From assembly GCF_050717535.1 (NCBI RefSeq), contig NZ_JBOITM010000070.1:43722-107721 (forward strand): a stretch of 64,000 nucleotides of DNA. Reading direction: 5' to 3'. The notes beneath the pieces are model-generated. The model worked only from the letters and a program-made list of their open reading frames with translations, ran no database searches and had not been told where the DNA came from. This DNA comes from Clostridium_AD sp050717535. GTDB lineage: Bacteria > Bacillota > Clostridia > Clostridiales > Clostridiaceae. Both the position numbers and the translations under genes were made by a program. Shown here piece by piece: positions 54,241 through 63,972 of the stretch (within the stretch, counting starts at the first letter, position 1; every line of letters begins with the position of its first letter).

Positions 54241-54465
54241 CATAACCCCTCTTTCCCTTAGTTTTTTTAATAAAATTTCCTTAGAATATAAGTATTCAGT
54301 TTTTTAATTTAATATACCTAATAATGATATAATTTTGTTTAGAACATTCAAATAAATGCCCCCTTATTTATTTGAACCAGCCTAATATATATTTTGTCAA
54401 AATTATAACTATTTGGTGTTTCCATTATAATACAAATGTTTACTAAAATTCAACACATTTTATTT

Positions 54466-55215
54466 TTATTTTTTTATTTGTTTTCCTTGTCCATTTATAT
54501 AATAATTGCTTTTATATATAAGGTCTGATATTTTCACAAATTTGTACCCCTCAGCCTTTAGATATTTCAAAATTTTAGGCAAATTCTCAGGTGTATATTT
54601 TGCCTCATTGTGAAATAATAGAATTGACCCAGGCTTAGTTTTTTTTATTATTCTATCTAGTTCAATTTGTGCCCCTTGTGCTTTCCAATCAATACTATCA
54701 GCATCCCATTGAATACAGTAATGGTTTGTGGCTTCTACAGTTTCAATTACTAAATTGTTATACTCTCCAGATGGGCATCTAAAAAGTGTTGTTGCTTGCC
54801 TAGTTATAGACATTATTTTAGCATCGGTAATAGCTATTTCATTTATCATTCTATCTTTGGATATCGTAGTCATTATAGGATGCTTATTAGAATGATTTCC
54901 TATTTCATGACCTTTTTCGTAAATGGTCTTTAATTTGTCAGGATACTGGTCTATCCATGCTCCCACTACAAAAAATGTTGCTTTAACGTTGTACTCATCT
55001 AATATTTTCAATATATCATCTGTTTTGTCATCCCCCCAGCTTGCATCGAAAGATAGTGCAATCTTTTTCTCACTAGTATCTACAGAATATATTGGTAATT
55101 TACGTTGTTCCCTCAAAAACACACCCTTAGTTTTTAAGTTATACCCAGCTAGTATTGTTAGAGTCCCAAGAAAAATAGAACAAACTATTATCAACTTCTT
55201 TTTTATGTAACCCAC
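54466..55215 (-). CDS. PdaB-type polysaccharide deacetylase (sporulation)
   Basis: 249 residues. An N-terminal membrane anchor (about 5-25) precedes a NodB domain: KKIALSFDASWGDDKT (the PdaB form of motif 1, in which the canonical DDG is altered), ATFFVVG, HEIGNHSNKH (His ligands), FRCPSGEY (motif 3) and LLFHNEA (motif 5). PdaB supports late spore peptidoglycan stability; catalysis is uncertain in this branch. The start is GTG, 7 bases after AGGAGG. Divergent from the DUF4364 gene. Confidence 0.87.
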   Translation of the reverse strand: MGYIKKKLIIVCSIFLGTLTILAGYNLKTKGVFLREQRKLPIYSVDTSEKKIALSFDASWGDDKTDDILKILDEYNVKATFFVVGAWIDQYPDKLKTIYEKGHEIGNHSNKHPIMTTISKDRMINEIAITDAKIMSITRQATTLFRCPSGEYNNLVIETVEATNHYCIQWDADSIDWKAQGAQIELDRIIKKTKPGSILLFHNEAKYTPENLPKILKYLKAEGYKFVKISDLIYKSNYYINGQGKQIKK

Positions 55216-55337
55216 CCTATCCCCTCCTTATATAACGCATAAGGGAATATTAATATTAATTGTTTATTCCCTTACATGCTTATTCTTTAAATTTATATTC
55301 TAAAAGCCAAAATATATGTATAAAATCACCAAAAATT

Positions 55338-55366
55338 AAAAGCACCGATTCATTCCGATGCTTTTT
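55338..55366. terminator. Hairpin with T-run in the pdaB-DUF4364 divergent region
   Basis: AAAAGCACCG (55338-55347) pairs with CCGATGCTTTT (55355-55365) with one mismatch, followed by T-runs on both sides. Lying between divergent genes, it could be an attenuator for the DUF4364 transcript or an insulator. Confidence 0.5.
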
Positions 55367-55451
55367 TATGTTATAATGTTTATAGTTAATTTTATATAAA
55401 ATAAAACAATTCATAGTTGTTTTAATAAGCGGACTACAAGGAGGATGCGAT

Positions 55452-55979
55452 ATGTTTGAAGATGCTTTAGACTTAGCTGAAAATAAGCTTCTTTTACTTT
55501 ATATATTTTATAAAATAAAGCTCCCTATTTCCAATATTCAAATAACACAAATTATTTTAGAAAATAATTTTATAAATTATTTTACTTTGCAACAATATAT
55601 GTCAGAACTTATAGCATCTAACCTCCTTAAGCCTACTAAGCAAAAGGATAAACATAGATTGGTCATAACAAAAAAGGGTGACAATGTTCTATCTTTATTT
55701 AAAGGAAGAATTTCCGAAACTAAGATACAGCTTATAGATGATTACTTGAAAATCCATCTAGAAAACATCAAAAAAGAGCTCAGAATTAGTGCTGATTACA
55801 CTATAGAAAACAATAACAACTATTTAGTAAATCTTACTGCTTCTGAAGATACATTTACACTTATAGATATAAAGCTTAGTGTTGCTTCTAACAAACAAGC
55901 ACGCGATTTATGCAGCAAGTGGAAAGAAAATCCTTCTGAATATTATACTAAAATAATTAACCTTCTTATGAAGGATTAG
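55452..55979 (+). CDS. DUF4364 winged-helix-like protein
   Basis: 175 residues. The N-terminal two-thirds looks like a winged-helix DNA-binding domain (NKLLLLYIFYKIKLPIS, NFINYFTLQQYMSELI, LVITKKGDNVLSLF). The C-terminal third is a small alpha/beta domain. The family is widespread in clostridia with unknown function; a regulator role is inferred. An AAGGAGGATGC SD lies before the ATG. Confidence 0.8.
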   Translation: MFEDALDLAENKLLLLYIFYKIKLPISNIQITQIILENNFINYFTLQQYMSELIASNLLKPTKQKDKHRLVITKKGDNVLSLFKGRISETKIQLIDDYLKIHLENIKKELRISADYTIENNNNYLVNLTASEDTFTLIDIKLSVASNKQARDLCSKWKENPSEYYTKIINLLMKD

Positions 55980-56001
55980 CCTTCTAATAAATCATTGAAC
56001 A

Positions 56002-56883
56002 CTATAAAAATGTCATTCCTGTAGGCTCTCTGCCGATAGAAATGGCTTTTTTATTTTCAGTGATTTTATCAATTCTTAAAAGCAAATTGTTATAATTGTC
56101 ACCTACATACAAATATCTTTCATCTTCTATTATTCCTCTAGGCATACCGCCAACTTTAATTTTTTTTATTTCTTTATAATTGTTTATGTCTAATATACTC
56201 ACTGTACCTTCTCCAAAATTTGATACATAGCAATATCTTTCATTACAATACATATCCACAGGTGAATTGCCAACAGGTATTTTATACAATACATTGTAGT
56301 TTTTTAACGAAATGATGCTTATACTTCCCTTGCTATCCATACCTATATTGCTTTCACAAACTAAAATATAATTCCCATCCGATGTAATTACTGCTTTAGT
56401 AGGATATGCCCCCACCCTAAGATTTTTAACAATTCCATTCGGAGCACAATCTATTATTGATATACTATCACTATTCATATTTGCTACTATAATAAGGCTC
56501 TTTTTTTTGCAAATATAAATACTATGTGGTAAATTACCACAAGGAATTGCCTCCACAATGTGATTTTTCTGCAAATCAAAAACTATTATATCATCACAAT
56601 CTCCACAAATAACATAAGCTTTATTTTCATAAACTGACAGATCATTACAGTGCATGCCTATAAAATGGCTTTCAGTTTCATTATTATCAATATTAACCAT
56701 AGAAATACTATTGTCATAACTATTAGCTGTTAGAATTTTATTTTCATAAGCATATATACCATGAGGACCAATTCTTTTGAGATTTTTTTTATCCAAATAT
56801 ATTTTTTCTTCTTCTACAAACAAATCCAAATTAACTTTTGATATACTATCCGATGATGTACTGCAAACATATAACTTTCTCAA
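56002..56883 (-). CDS. YVTN/YncE-type beta-propeller protein, unknown function
   Basis: 293 residues with about seven blade repeats: KLYVCSTSSDSISKVN, ILTANSYDNSISMVN, AYVICGDCDDIIVFD, IVANMNSDSISIID, ILVCESNIG, CYVSNFGEGTVSILD and LYVGDNYNNLLLRID. No signal peptide in this start form. ATG at 56973 lies in a long open frame, but AGGAGG falls 8 bases before a TTG at 56883 (LRKLYVCST), and no SD fits the ATG. Similar propellers occur on clostridial spore or cell surfaces; the function is unproven. Confidence 0.75.
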   Translation of the reverse strand: MRKLYVCSTSSDSISKVNLDLFVEEEKIYLDKKNLKRIGPHGIYAYENKILTANSYDNSISMVNIDNNETESHFIGMHCNDLSVYENKAYVICGDCDDIIVFDLQKNHIVEAIPCGNLPHSIYICKKKSLIIVANMNSDSISIIDCAPNGIVKNLRVGAYPTKAVITSDGNYILVCESNIGMDSKGSISIISLKNYNVLYKIPVGNSPVDMYCNERYCYVSNFGEGTVSILDINNYKEIKKIKVGGMPRGIIEDERYLYVGDNYNNLLLRIDKITENKKAISIGREPTGMTFL

Positions 56884-57096
56884 ATGCCCCACCTCCTCAT
56901 AACCATAATATGAAAATAGCAATAATATGCTAACACTGTTTTCACCAAAATAATTTATTTGATTTTGCTTCATATCTTGAAATAGTACCCCAAATTAGCA
57001 TATGATAATTTTTGCTTTTAATATAATTACAGAATATGAAAGGCTACATAATGTATGCTTATGCAGTAAATCGCCTTTCAATATTTCCCAAAAAAG

Positions 57097-57140
57097 AATT
57101 TGTCCCAAAATAGAAATTAATTTCTACTTTGGGACAAATT
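57097..57140 (-). terminator. Intrinsic terminator of folC
   Basis: AATTTGTCCCAAAATAGAAA (57097-57116) pairs, with one mismatch, with 57121-57140 (ending GGGACAAATT). T-rich sequence follows on the minus strand. Confidence 0.85.
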
Positions 57141-57164
57141 CCTTCTTTATCTAATTAAAAAGTA

Positions 57165-58517
57165 TTAATGACTGTCCATATTTCGTATTATTCTTCTCAT
57201 ATCTCCAACCATGTATAGTGACCCACACACTAATAGTAAATCATCTTGCTGGCAGTAACTCAACGCCTTTTTATATGCTTCTCCATAATTTTCAATTGAC
57301 TCACAGTTAGTAGTATATTTTTCCACTTGAATTTTTAGCTTTTCTGAAAGCTCTGCTCTATCACTATGTGGAGTAACCGTAATAACTCTACTTGCCTTTG
57401 GAACTATAGTTTTTATCATATCCTCAACCTGTTTATCTGCTAGTATACCTAAAATTAATACGATTTTACTGTAGTTAAAATACATATCAATACTTTCAGT
57501 AAGGTTTCGTATGCCATCTATATTATGTGCTCCATCTATAACAACTAGTGGCTTTTCATTCATTACCTCAAGCCGAGCTGGCCACTTTACAGTTCGTAAA
57601 CCCATTAAAATATTTTCCTTGCTAATTGTAATACCTTGCTCTATAAGCTGCTCTATAGCATGAACCGCGACGGAACAGTTTAGCAATTGATGTTTTCCCA
57701 GGAGTGACAAATCAATAATATAAGCATTATTCAAAGTTTTAACTTTCATTTTTTGAGTTATAGTAGTCATATTATTATATGTTGCCTCTTCCAATAAAGT
57801 TGTTGCAACTTGATTTAAATTTTCTTTTCCTAAGTATAGAGCTGAATTTTTTGCTACTTTTATTAATTTACATCTTTTTCCTCTGCATGTACTTTCTATT
57901 ACTTCCTCGCTTTGTTTTTGCTGCGGGAACATAACTACAGGAATCCCTTCCTTAATAATGCCTGCTTTTTCATAAGCAATTTTTGGGATTGTGTCTCCAA
58001 GTATTAGTGTATGATCCAAACTAATAGATGTAATAACACTTAAAATAGGTGTAATCACATTTGTTGAATCAAGCCTGCCTCCTAGTCCTACTTCCACCAC
58101 TGCAAAATCTATATTGTTTTCATAAAAATATAAAAACCCTGCACAAGTAATTATTTCAAATTCTGTTGGATTGCTATACCCTAGTTCCACCACTTTATCT
58201 ACGGCTTTGGAAACCTCTGTTATAATATTACTTAAATCGCCTTTAGAAATATTTTTGTTGTTTATTTGAATTCGTTCCTCAAACTCTTCAATAAATGGTG
58301 ATATATATGACCCCACCTTATATCCAGCCTGCACCAGTACATTTGTTATCATAGCTGTTGTAGAACCTTTCCCATTTGTTCCTGCAATATGTATACATTT
58401 TAACTTTTTATGTGGATTTCCTAAGATTTCCAATATTTTTTCGGTTCTCTCAAGACCAAGTTTGCTACCAAACTTTGCTGTGTCTTTTATATATGCTATA
58501 GCCTCATCATAATTCAT
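57165..58517 (-). CDS. folC: Bifunctional folylpolyglutamate/dihydrofolate synthase
   Basis: 450 residues of the Mur-ligase superfamily. P-loop IAGTNGKGSTTAM, FEIITCAGFLYFYENNID, VVEVGLGGRLDSTN, SISLDHTLILG and VIDGAHNIDG are in place. It adds glutamates to folates and/or makes dihydrofolate. The frame is open from 58565, but AAGGAG 8 bases before the ATG at 58517 (MNYDEAIAYI) fits the family start. It lies 179 bases after valS on the same strand. Confidence 0.95.
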   Translation of the reverse strand: MNYDEAIAYIKDTAKFGSKLGLERTEKILEILGNPHKKLKCIHIAGTNGKGSTTAMITNVLVQAGYKVGSYISPFIEEFEERIQINNKNISKGDLSNIITEVSKAVDKVVELGYSNPTEFEIITCAGFLYFYENNIDFAVVEVGLGGRLDSTNVITPILSVITSISLDHTLILGDTIPKIAYEKAGIIKEGIPVVMFPQQKQSEEVIESTCRGKRCKLIKVAKNSALYLGKENLNQVATTLLEEATYNNMTTITQKMKVKTLNNAYIIDLSLLGKHQLLNCSVAVHAIEQLIEQGITISKENILMGLRTVKWPARLEVMNEKPLVVIDGAHNIDGIRNLTESIDMYFNYSKIVLILGILADKQVEDMIKTIVPKASRVITVTPHSDRAELSEKLKIQVEKYTTNCESIENYGEAYKKALSYCQQDDLLLVCGSLYMVGDMRRIIRNMDSH

Positions 58518-58695
58518 ATTTATCACTCCTTTCAAACTAGGTAGGGACATTTCATTCATCCTCATTTTCTACACTTCAGCCTTTTGGCTTTCTCTTAAAT
58601 TCTATACCATCTTATGGACAGTTAACAACCCTTTATTTAATTTTAATTAAAAATCCTCCTATGTTATTTAAACATAGGAGGATTTCCATTAAAGC

Positions 58696-61338
58696 TTACT
58701 TTAAATTTTCTATGCTTTCAAGTACTGATTTATACATTTCTTTGTACTTTTCACCCTTGGCTTTTTCTTCTTCAACTACCTCGAGTGGTGCCTTAGCTGT
58801 AAACTTTTCATTGCTAAGCTTTTTATCTACTCTATCTATTTCACTTTTTAGCTTTTCTTTTTCTTTGTTTAATCTTTCTAATTCTTTCTCTAAGTCTACA
58901 AGATCAAGTAGTGGCATATAAACCTCTGCACCCTTAGTTACTACTGTAACTACATTTTCTGGAGCTTCAGCTTTAGAATCTAAAAACACTACTTCACTTG
59001 CCGATGCTAGTTTCTGGAAATACACCATTCCTTCTTCAAATGCAGCCTTTCCTTCTGTAGCATATATAAATACTTTCGCTTTTCTTGAAGGTGGTACATC
59101 CATATCCCCTCTAGCATTTCTTACATCCTTTATGGCTTCTATAATATAGTTCATACATTCTTCAGCTTTTTCATCTTTAAGGGACTCTTCATACTCTGGC
59201 CATTTAGCAATGGTTATAGATTCGTACTCATTATCTAAATGAGTATAAATTTCTTCTGTTATAAATGGCATAACAGGATGAAGCAATTTAAGCCCAGTTT
59301 TCAGAACAGTGTTTAATACATTTAATACTATACCCTTTGCCTGACCATCTTCTGCATATAATACTGGCTTAACAAGCTCAATATACCAATCACAAAATTC
59401 TGTCCACATGAAATCATGAGTCTTTTGAAGAGCTATGCCTATTTCAAACTTCTCGATGTTTTCTGTAACTTCATACGCTACAGTGTTCATTCTTGATAAT
59501 ATCCACTTGTCCGCAACACTGTAGTTTTTGTTATCTTTGTACAGCGTCATTAGCTCCTCATTTACGTTCATCATAACAAATCTAGAAGCATTCCAAATTT
59601 TATTTGCAAAATTTCTAGCTGCTTCTACTCTTGATTCATAGAATCTCATATCGCTACCTGGTGCATTTCCTGTAGCAAGTGAGAATCTTAGTGCATCTGC
59701 ACCGTATTTTTCTATTACCTCAAGTGGATCTGTACCATTTCCTAATGACTTAGACATTTTCCTTCCCTGATCATCTCTAACCATTCCATGCATTAATACA
59801 GTTTCAAATGGTACTTCATCTAAATTATATATTCCTGAAAAAATCATTCTTGCAACCCAGAAGAAAATAATGTCATATCCTGTTATTAAAACACTTGTTG
59901 GATAAAAATATTTTAAATCCTCCGTATTATTTGGCCAACCAAGTGTTGAGAAAGGCCATAACGCTGAGCTAAACCAAGTATCAAGAACATCTTTATCCTG
60001 CTGCAGATTTATACTATTACATTTAGTACAATTTGTTGGATCAGTTGATGAAACAATTATTTCTCCACAATCCTTGCAGTACCATACTGGGATTCTATGT
60101 CCCCACCATAATTGTCTTGATATACACCAATCTTGAATGTTTTCCATCCAATTAAAGTAGGTCTTTTCAAATCTTTCAGGAACAAACTTAGTTTTCTTTT
60201 CCCGTACAGCATCTATAGCTGGCTTTGCAAGTGATTCCATCTTAACATACCATTGTTTGGATAACAGTGGTTCTACAGTAGTAGAGCATCTATCGTGAGT
60301 ACCTACATTGTGAGCATGGTCTTTTATTTTAACTAGTAGTCCTTGTTTATCTAAATCTTCTACAATAAGCTTTCTTGCCTCATATCTGTCAAGACCTGAA
60401 TATTTTCCATAACCTTCACATATAGTTGCATTTTCATTCAAAACCACTATTTCAGGTAGATTATGTCTCTTTCCTATTTGGAAGTCATTAGGATCATGTG
60501 CTGGAGTAATTTTAACTGCACCTGTTCCAAACTCTAAATCAACATAATCATCTGCAACAATTGGAATTTCTCTATTTACTAGTGGCAAAATCAATGTTTT
60601 TCCTACTAAATGTGAATAACGTGAATCTTTAGGATTTACAGCAACTGCTGTATCTCCAAGCATAGTTTCCGGCCTTGTGGTAGCTATCTCTAAGAATTCA
60701 TCGCTGCCTGCTACTGGATATTTTATATGCCAAAAATGACCTGCTTGTTCTTCAAATACTATTTCTGCATCGGAAATTGCCGTCATACATTTAGGACACC
60801 AATTTGTTATCCTATTCCCTTGATAAATAAGTCCATCCTTATATAATTTAACGAAAACCTCTCTTACTGCATGATTTAAGTTTTCATCCATAGTGAAACT
60901 TTCCCTTGTAAAGTCAGCAGAGCAACCCATTTTCTTTAATTGTCCTCTTATTTTCTCTCTATATTCACCCGTCCACTCCCAAACCTTTTCAAGAAAGGCT
61001 TCTCTTCCCATCTCTTTCTTCTTTATCCCCTTCTTTAAAAGTTCATTTTCAACCTTTACTTCTGTTGCAATACTAGCATGGTCTTCTCCTGGAAGCCACA
61101 AAGTACTGTACCCTTGCATTCTCTTAGTTCTTATTAAAATATCTTGAAGAGTATTATCAAGTGCGTGACCTAAATGTAATTTTCCTGTAATATTTGGGGG
61201 TGGCATCATAATTGTAAATGGTTTTTTATTTTTATCCACCTCTGGGGTAAAGTATCCTTTTTCTTCCCACCAAGCATAAAGTCTTTCTTCAAAATCTTTT
61301 GGATCATAATTCTTTGCAATATTATTATTTTCTTCCAT
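58696..61338 (-). CDS. valS: Valine-tRNA ligase
   Basis: 880 residues, class I synthetase. PPPNITGKLHLGHALDNT (HIGH region), the CP1 editing domain (about 180-420), KMSKSLGNG (KMSKS), an anticodon-binding domain and the C-terminal coiled-coil arm (about 805-878, LEKELERLNKEKEKLKSEI). It charges tRNA-Val and edits Thr. AAGGAGG precedes the ATG. It is controlled by the Val T-box upstream. Confidence 0.98.
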   Translation of the reverse strand: MEENNNIAKNYDPKDFEERLYAWWEEKGYFTPEVDKNKKPFTIMMPPPNITGKLHLGHALDNTLQDILIRTKRMQGYSTLWLPGEDHASIATEVKVENELLKKGIKKKEMGREAFLEKVWEWTGEYREKIRGQLKKMGCSADFTRESFTMDENLNHAVREVFVKLYKDGLIYQGNRITNWCPKCMTAISDAEIVFEEQAGHFWHIKYPVAGSDEFLEIATTRPETMLGDTAVAVNPKDSRYSHLVGKTLILPLVNREIPIVADDYVDLEFGTGAVKITPAHDPNDFQIGKRHNLPEIVVLNENATICEGYGKYSGLDRYEARKLIVEDLDKQGLLVKIKDHAHNVGTHDRCSTTVEPLLSKQWYVKMESLAKPAIDAVREKKTKFVPERFEKTYFNWMENIQDWCISRQLWWGHRIPVWYCKDCGEIIVSSTDPTNCTKCNSINLQQDKDVLDTWFSSALWPFSTLGWPNNTEDLKYFYPTSVLITGYDIIFFWVARMIFSGIYNLDEVPFETVLMHGMVRDDQGRKMSKSLGNGTDPLEVIEKYGADALRFSLATGNAPGSDMRFYESRVEAARNFANKIWNASRFVMMNVNEELMTLYKDNKNYSVADKWILSRMNTVAYEVTENIEKFEIGIALQKTHDFMWTEFCDWYIELVKPVLYAEDGQAKGIVLNVLNTVLKTGLKLLHPVMPFITEEIYTHLDNEYESITIAKWPEYEESLKDEKAEECMNYIIEAIKDVRNARGDMDVPPSRKAKVFIYATEGKAAFEEGMVYFQKLASASEVVFLDSKAEAPENVVTVVTKGAEVYMPLLDLVDLEKELERLNKEKEKLKSEIDRVDKKLSNEKFTAKAPLEVVEEEKAKGEKYKEMYKSVLESIENLK

Positions 61339-61397
61339 AATTAATTCCTCCTTATTTATATCATATCTAATGCTTTTTAATTTTCAAAAAAACAAAA

Positions 61398-61665
61398 AGA
61401 GCCTTCGTCTATAAAAGGACGAAGAACTCGCGGTACCACCTTTTTTCCTGCAAATCTACAGGCTCTTGATAATTTAACGATTAAGATAACCGTCTTTGTC
61501 TACTAATTATTATATAACTAATTCTTATAATTAAGTTCAATTATATAATTAAGTTCAACAAAGAAGCTCCGAAGCTACCTTCAAGGTTTTTCATATAGAA
61601 GACCTTACAACCTATGGATCTTCCTCTCTTAATATTATTTACCTTTACTCCTCTTCATCTAAGCT
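61398..61665 (-). promoter_or_regulatory. T-box leader of valS (Val specifier GUA)
   Basis: Minus-strand leader RNA. The T-box AAGGTGGTACCGCG is at 61429-61442. The terminator GAG-CTTCGTC/GACGAAG-CTC (about 61398-61429) is followed by T5. Stem I holds GAAGGTAGCTTC with GUA at 61576-61578 followed by a purine, the likely specifier for Val. Between stem I and the antiterminator is a tandem copy of about 17-18 bases (61524-61559), an unusual insertion in a linker. Confidence 0.9.
61524..61559. repeat. Tandem duplication inside the valS T-box linker
   Basis: TTATAATTAAGTTCAA followed directly by TTATATAATTAAGTTCAA. Two near-identical units of 16-18 bases. Confidence 0.8.
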
Positions 61666-61849
61666 TTTTAATGTTTATAAAATTTACATTTATTTTTAAT
61701 TATACCTTTTATTATTTATTTGTCAATATATTTGATTTTTTATTTTATGATTTTATAATATTTAAATTTGCAATTTAAATTTACAATGTCACAACTCAAT
61801 AATCTTTCATATTATATAGACATAACAACTTTATAATATGGAGGTATCT

Positions 61850-62869
61850 ATGAAAATTAAAAAAAGTTCGATTTTCGCCCTAACTTTATCTCTTGTCTTA
61901 ATAACCACTTTATTTTCTGGTTGTAAAAAAGCCAATAATAACAGTTTAGTAAAAATAAAATTAAATGAAGTAGTTCGATCTATTTTCTATGCACCTATGT
62001 ATGCAGCTATTTCTGAAGGTTTCTTTAAAGAAGAAGGTATTGAAATTGACCTTTCAACAGGACAAGGCGCAGATAAAACTATGCAACAAGTTTTAAGCAA
62101 GGCTGTAGATATAGGTTTCTGTGGACCAGAGCAAGTTATTTACATCTACAATCAGAAACGGGAAGACTATCCTGTTATTTTCGCACAACTAACACAAAAA
62201 GATGGGGCTTTTTTAGTAGCTAGAAATGCTGAAACAAATTTCAACTGGGAATCCTTAAAGGGTAAAACTATAATAGGTGGCAGACCTGGCGGAGTACCTG
62301 AAATGGCTTTAGAGTACGTTTTAAGAAATCATGGCATTAACCCTAATACTGAAAAACTTATTACTAACCTTGCTTTTACAGCTACTGCTGGCGCTTTCAA
62401 AGGTGGCACTGGTGATTATGTTTCACTTTTTGAACCCACTGCTAGTATGATGAAAAAAGATAATTCCGGACATATTGTAGCTTCCATCGGTGCATCCGCT
62501 GGAACTATGCCTTATACCTGCTTTTTCGCTACAAAATCCTATATAGAGAAAAATCCAGTAATAATAGAAAAGTTGACTAGAGCAATTTATAAAGGTCAAA
62601 AATGGGTAAACAGTCATTCTGATGAACAAGTAATTACTTCAATTAAGTCTTTCTTCCCTGGTGCAGATGAGACGGCGCTTATTGGATCAATTAAAAACTA
62701 TAGAAATATAAATGCTTTTTCACCAGACCCAATTCTAAAATCAGATGATTTAACTAGACTTATGGATATAATACAATCCTATAAAGCAGATTTAATCCCA
62801 CAAAGACCTGCCTTTGATAAAATTGTCAACAATACCTTTGCTGAAAAAGTAGTAAAAGATCTAAAATAA
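61850..62869 (+). CDS. Orphan NMT1/SsuA-like substrate-binding lipoprotein
   Basis: 339 residues. Lipoprotein signal ending in LFSGC (Cys at about residue 24), then a nitrate/sulfonate/thiamine-precursor-type binding fold: SIFYAPMYAAISEGFFKEEG, TGQGADKTMQQVLSKAVDIGF, LKGKTIIGGRPGGVPEMALEY. The start at 61850 (MKIKKSS) has GGAGG 5 bases upstream; the ATG at 61838 lies on the SD itself. No permease or ATPase gene follows within the window, only noncoding repeats, so its partners must be elsewhere. A foldback element begins inside its stop codon. Confidence 0.87.
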   Translation: MKIKKSSIFALTLSLVLITTLFSGCKKANNNSLVKIKLNEVVRSIFYAPMYAAISEGFFKEEGIEIDLSTGQGADKTMQQVLSKAVDIGFCGPEQVIYIYNQKREDYPVIFAQLTQKDGAFLVARNAETNFNWESLKGKTIIGGRPGGVPEMALEYVLRNHGINPNTEKLITNLAFTATAGAFKGGTGDYVSLFEPTASMMKKDNSGHIVASIGASAGTMPYTCFFATKSYIEKNPVIIEKLTRAIYKGQKWVNSHSDEQVITSIKSFFPGADETALIGSIKNYRNINAFSPDPILKSDDLTRLMDIIQSYKADLIPQRPAFDKIVNNTFAEKVVKDLK

Positions 62870-63163
62870 AGTATGAACATTATCCTGCGTGCCTTGCAAT
62901 ATGAGCTCGAAACGATAAATTCCATTTGATAATTCTAATCTTTTGCGAATATAAAATCCTCTGTCACTCTCCTCTGGGTAGTTCTCTGGGGGACATAACA
63001 ATTATTAATTGTTATGCATTCGCCTTCCTGGCTCAGGTTCGCTAGCCTGTCGTCCTGACAGGCTCACGAGAATTTTATATTCGCAAAAGAAGAATTACTA
63101 AATGGATTTTCAATGTTTATTCGCTTCTTATTGCAATTCACTACGGATATTTTTCATACTTTT
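62868..63163. repeat. Long imperfect foldback (MITE-like) element at the lipoprotein gene's 3' end
   Basis: Ends AAAGTATGAA (62868-62877) and TTCATACTTT (63154-63163). The pairing continues imperfectly, then the perfect 19-bp TCTTTTGCGAATATAAAAT (62939-62957) with 63072-63090. The centre contains ATAACAAT/ATTGTTAT and CCTGTC/GACAGG hairpins. 296 bp, no ORF; shares AAGAATTACTAA (63090-63101) and flanking bases with the 38.4-kb element. Confidence 0.8.
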
Positions 63164-63880
63164 TAATCTTAACTCATATTGTACGGAGTAAATAATTCGT
63201 TAACATAATCTAAGTTTATTCCATCTTTCACGATCCTAAATCCCGAACCTTTATAATTATATCTTACTTATACACATTTACCTTCATTTCTCCGGTAATG
63301 ATAACTTCCGTAAACATCCTAGTAAGCATAACAATTTATACTTATTATAGTGTCCTCTCCCTTCCCCCTAAATGCCCGGAGGGCTGCTTTAAATTACTAA
63401 ATATAAATTTCTCGAATCCTACCAAAACTGCCCATAGGGCTACTTAGAATAAAGCATGAAATTTCCACCCAGTTACTTACAATAATACGTCAATAAACAT
63501 TAAAACTAGGTATTTTTTATCTTAACCCCTATTGTACGGAGTCGATAATTCACGATCCTAAATCCCGAACCTTTATAATTATATCTTACTTATACACATT
63601 TACCTTCATTTCCCCTGTAATGATAACTTCCGTAAACATCCTAGGAAGCATAACAATTTATACTTATTATACCGCTCTCTCCCTCCACAAATGCCCTGAG
63701 GGATGCTTTTAATTAATAAGTATAAAATTCTCGTGACCCTACTATTACATTCCCGCAGAGCTGCTTTAAATTGCTAAGTATAAATCCCTCGTGACCCTAC
63801 CAGGATATGCCCACAGGGCTACTTAGAATAAGTTATGAAATTTCAACCCAGTAACTTGCACTAATACGTCAATAACTCAT
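63160..63880. repeat. Noncoding direct-repeat array
   Basis: Two copies of a roughly 340-365-bp module (about 63160-63503 and 63514-63879). A 121-bp core is nearly identical between 63229-63349 and 63551-63671, including 62 bases with no change. Inside each copy are sub-repeats of about 57 bp, each with a mini-hairpin GCCC-NNA-GGGC (63374, 63430, 63693, 63751 variant, 63809). No ORF on either strand; GC looks higher than the surroundings. Confidence 0.85.
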
Positions 63881-63928
63881 ACTTCGCAGGACAGAATCGC
63901 CTTAAACCCCTTATGTATAAGTGCTTGT

Positions 63929-63972
63929 GTAGCTTAAAATAGTATTAACATTTGCTTTTAAGCTACTTTTTT
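63929..63972 (+). terminator. Intrinsic terminator on the plus strand after the repeat array
   Basis: GTAGCTTAAAA (63929-63939) pairs perfectly with TTTTAAGCTAC (63956-63966), followed by T6. No plus-strand ORF precedes it after 62869, so it ends a noncoding transcript or a very long 3' UTR of the lipoprotein gene. Confidence 0.85.

Noticed and set aside
63160..63880. CRISPR array
   Set aside because: Repeat units of about 57 and 121 bp are directly adjacent or nested, with diverged copies and no unique spacers of constant length; no cas genes nearby.
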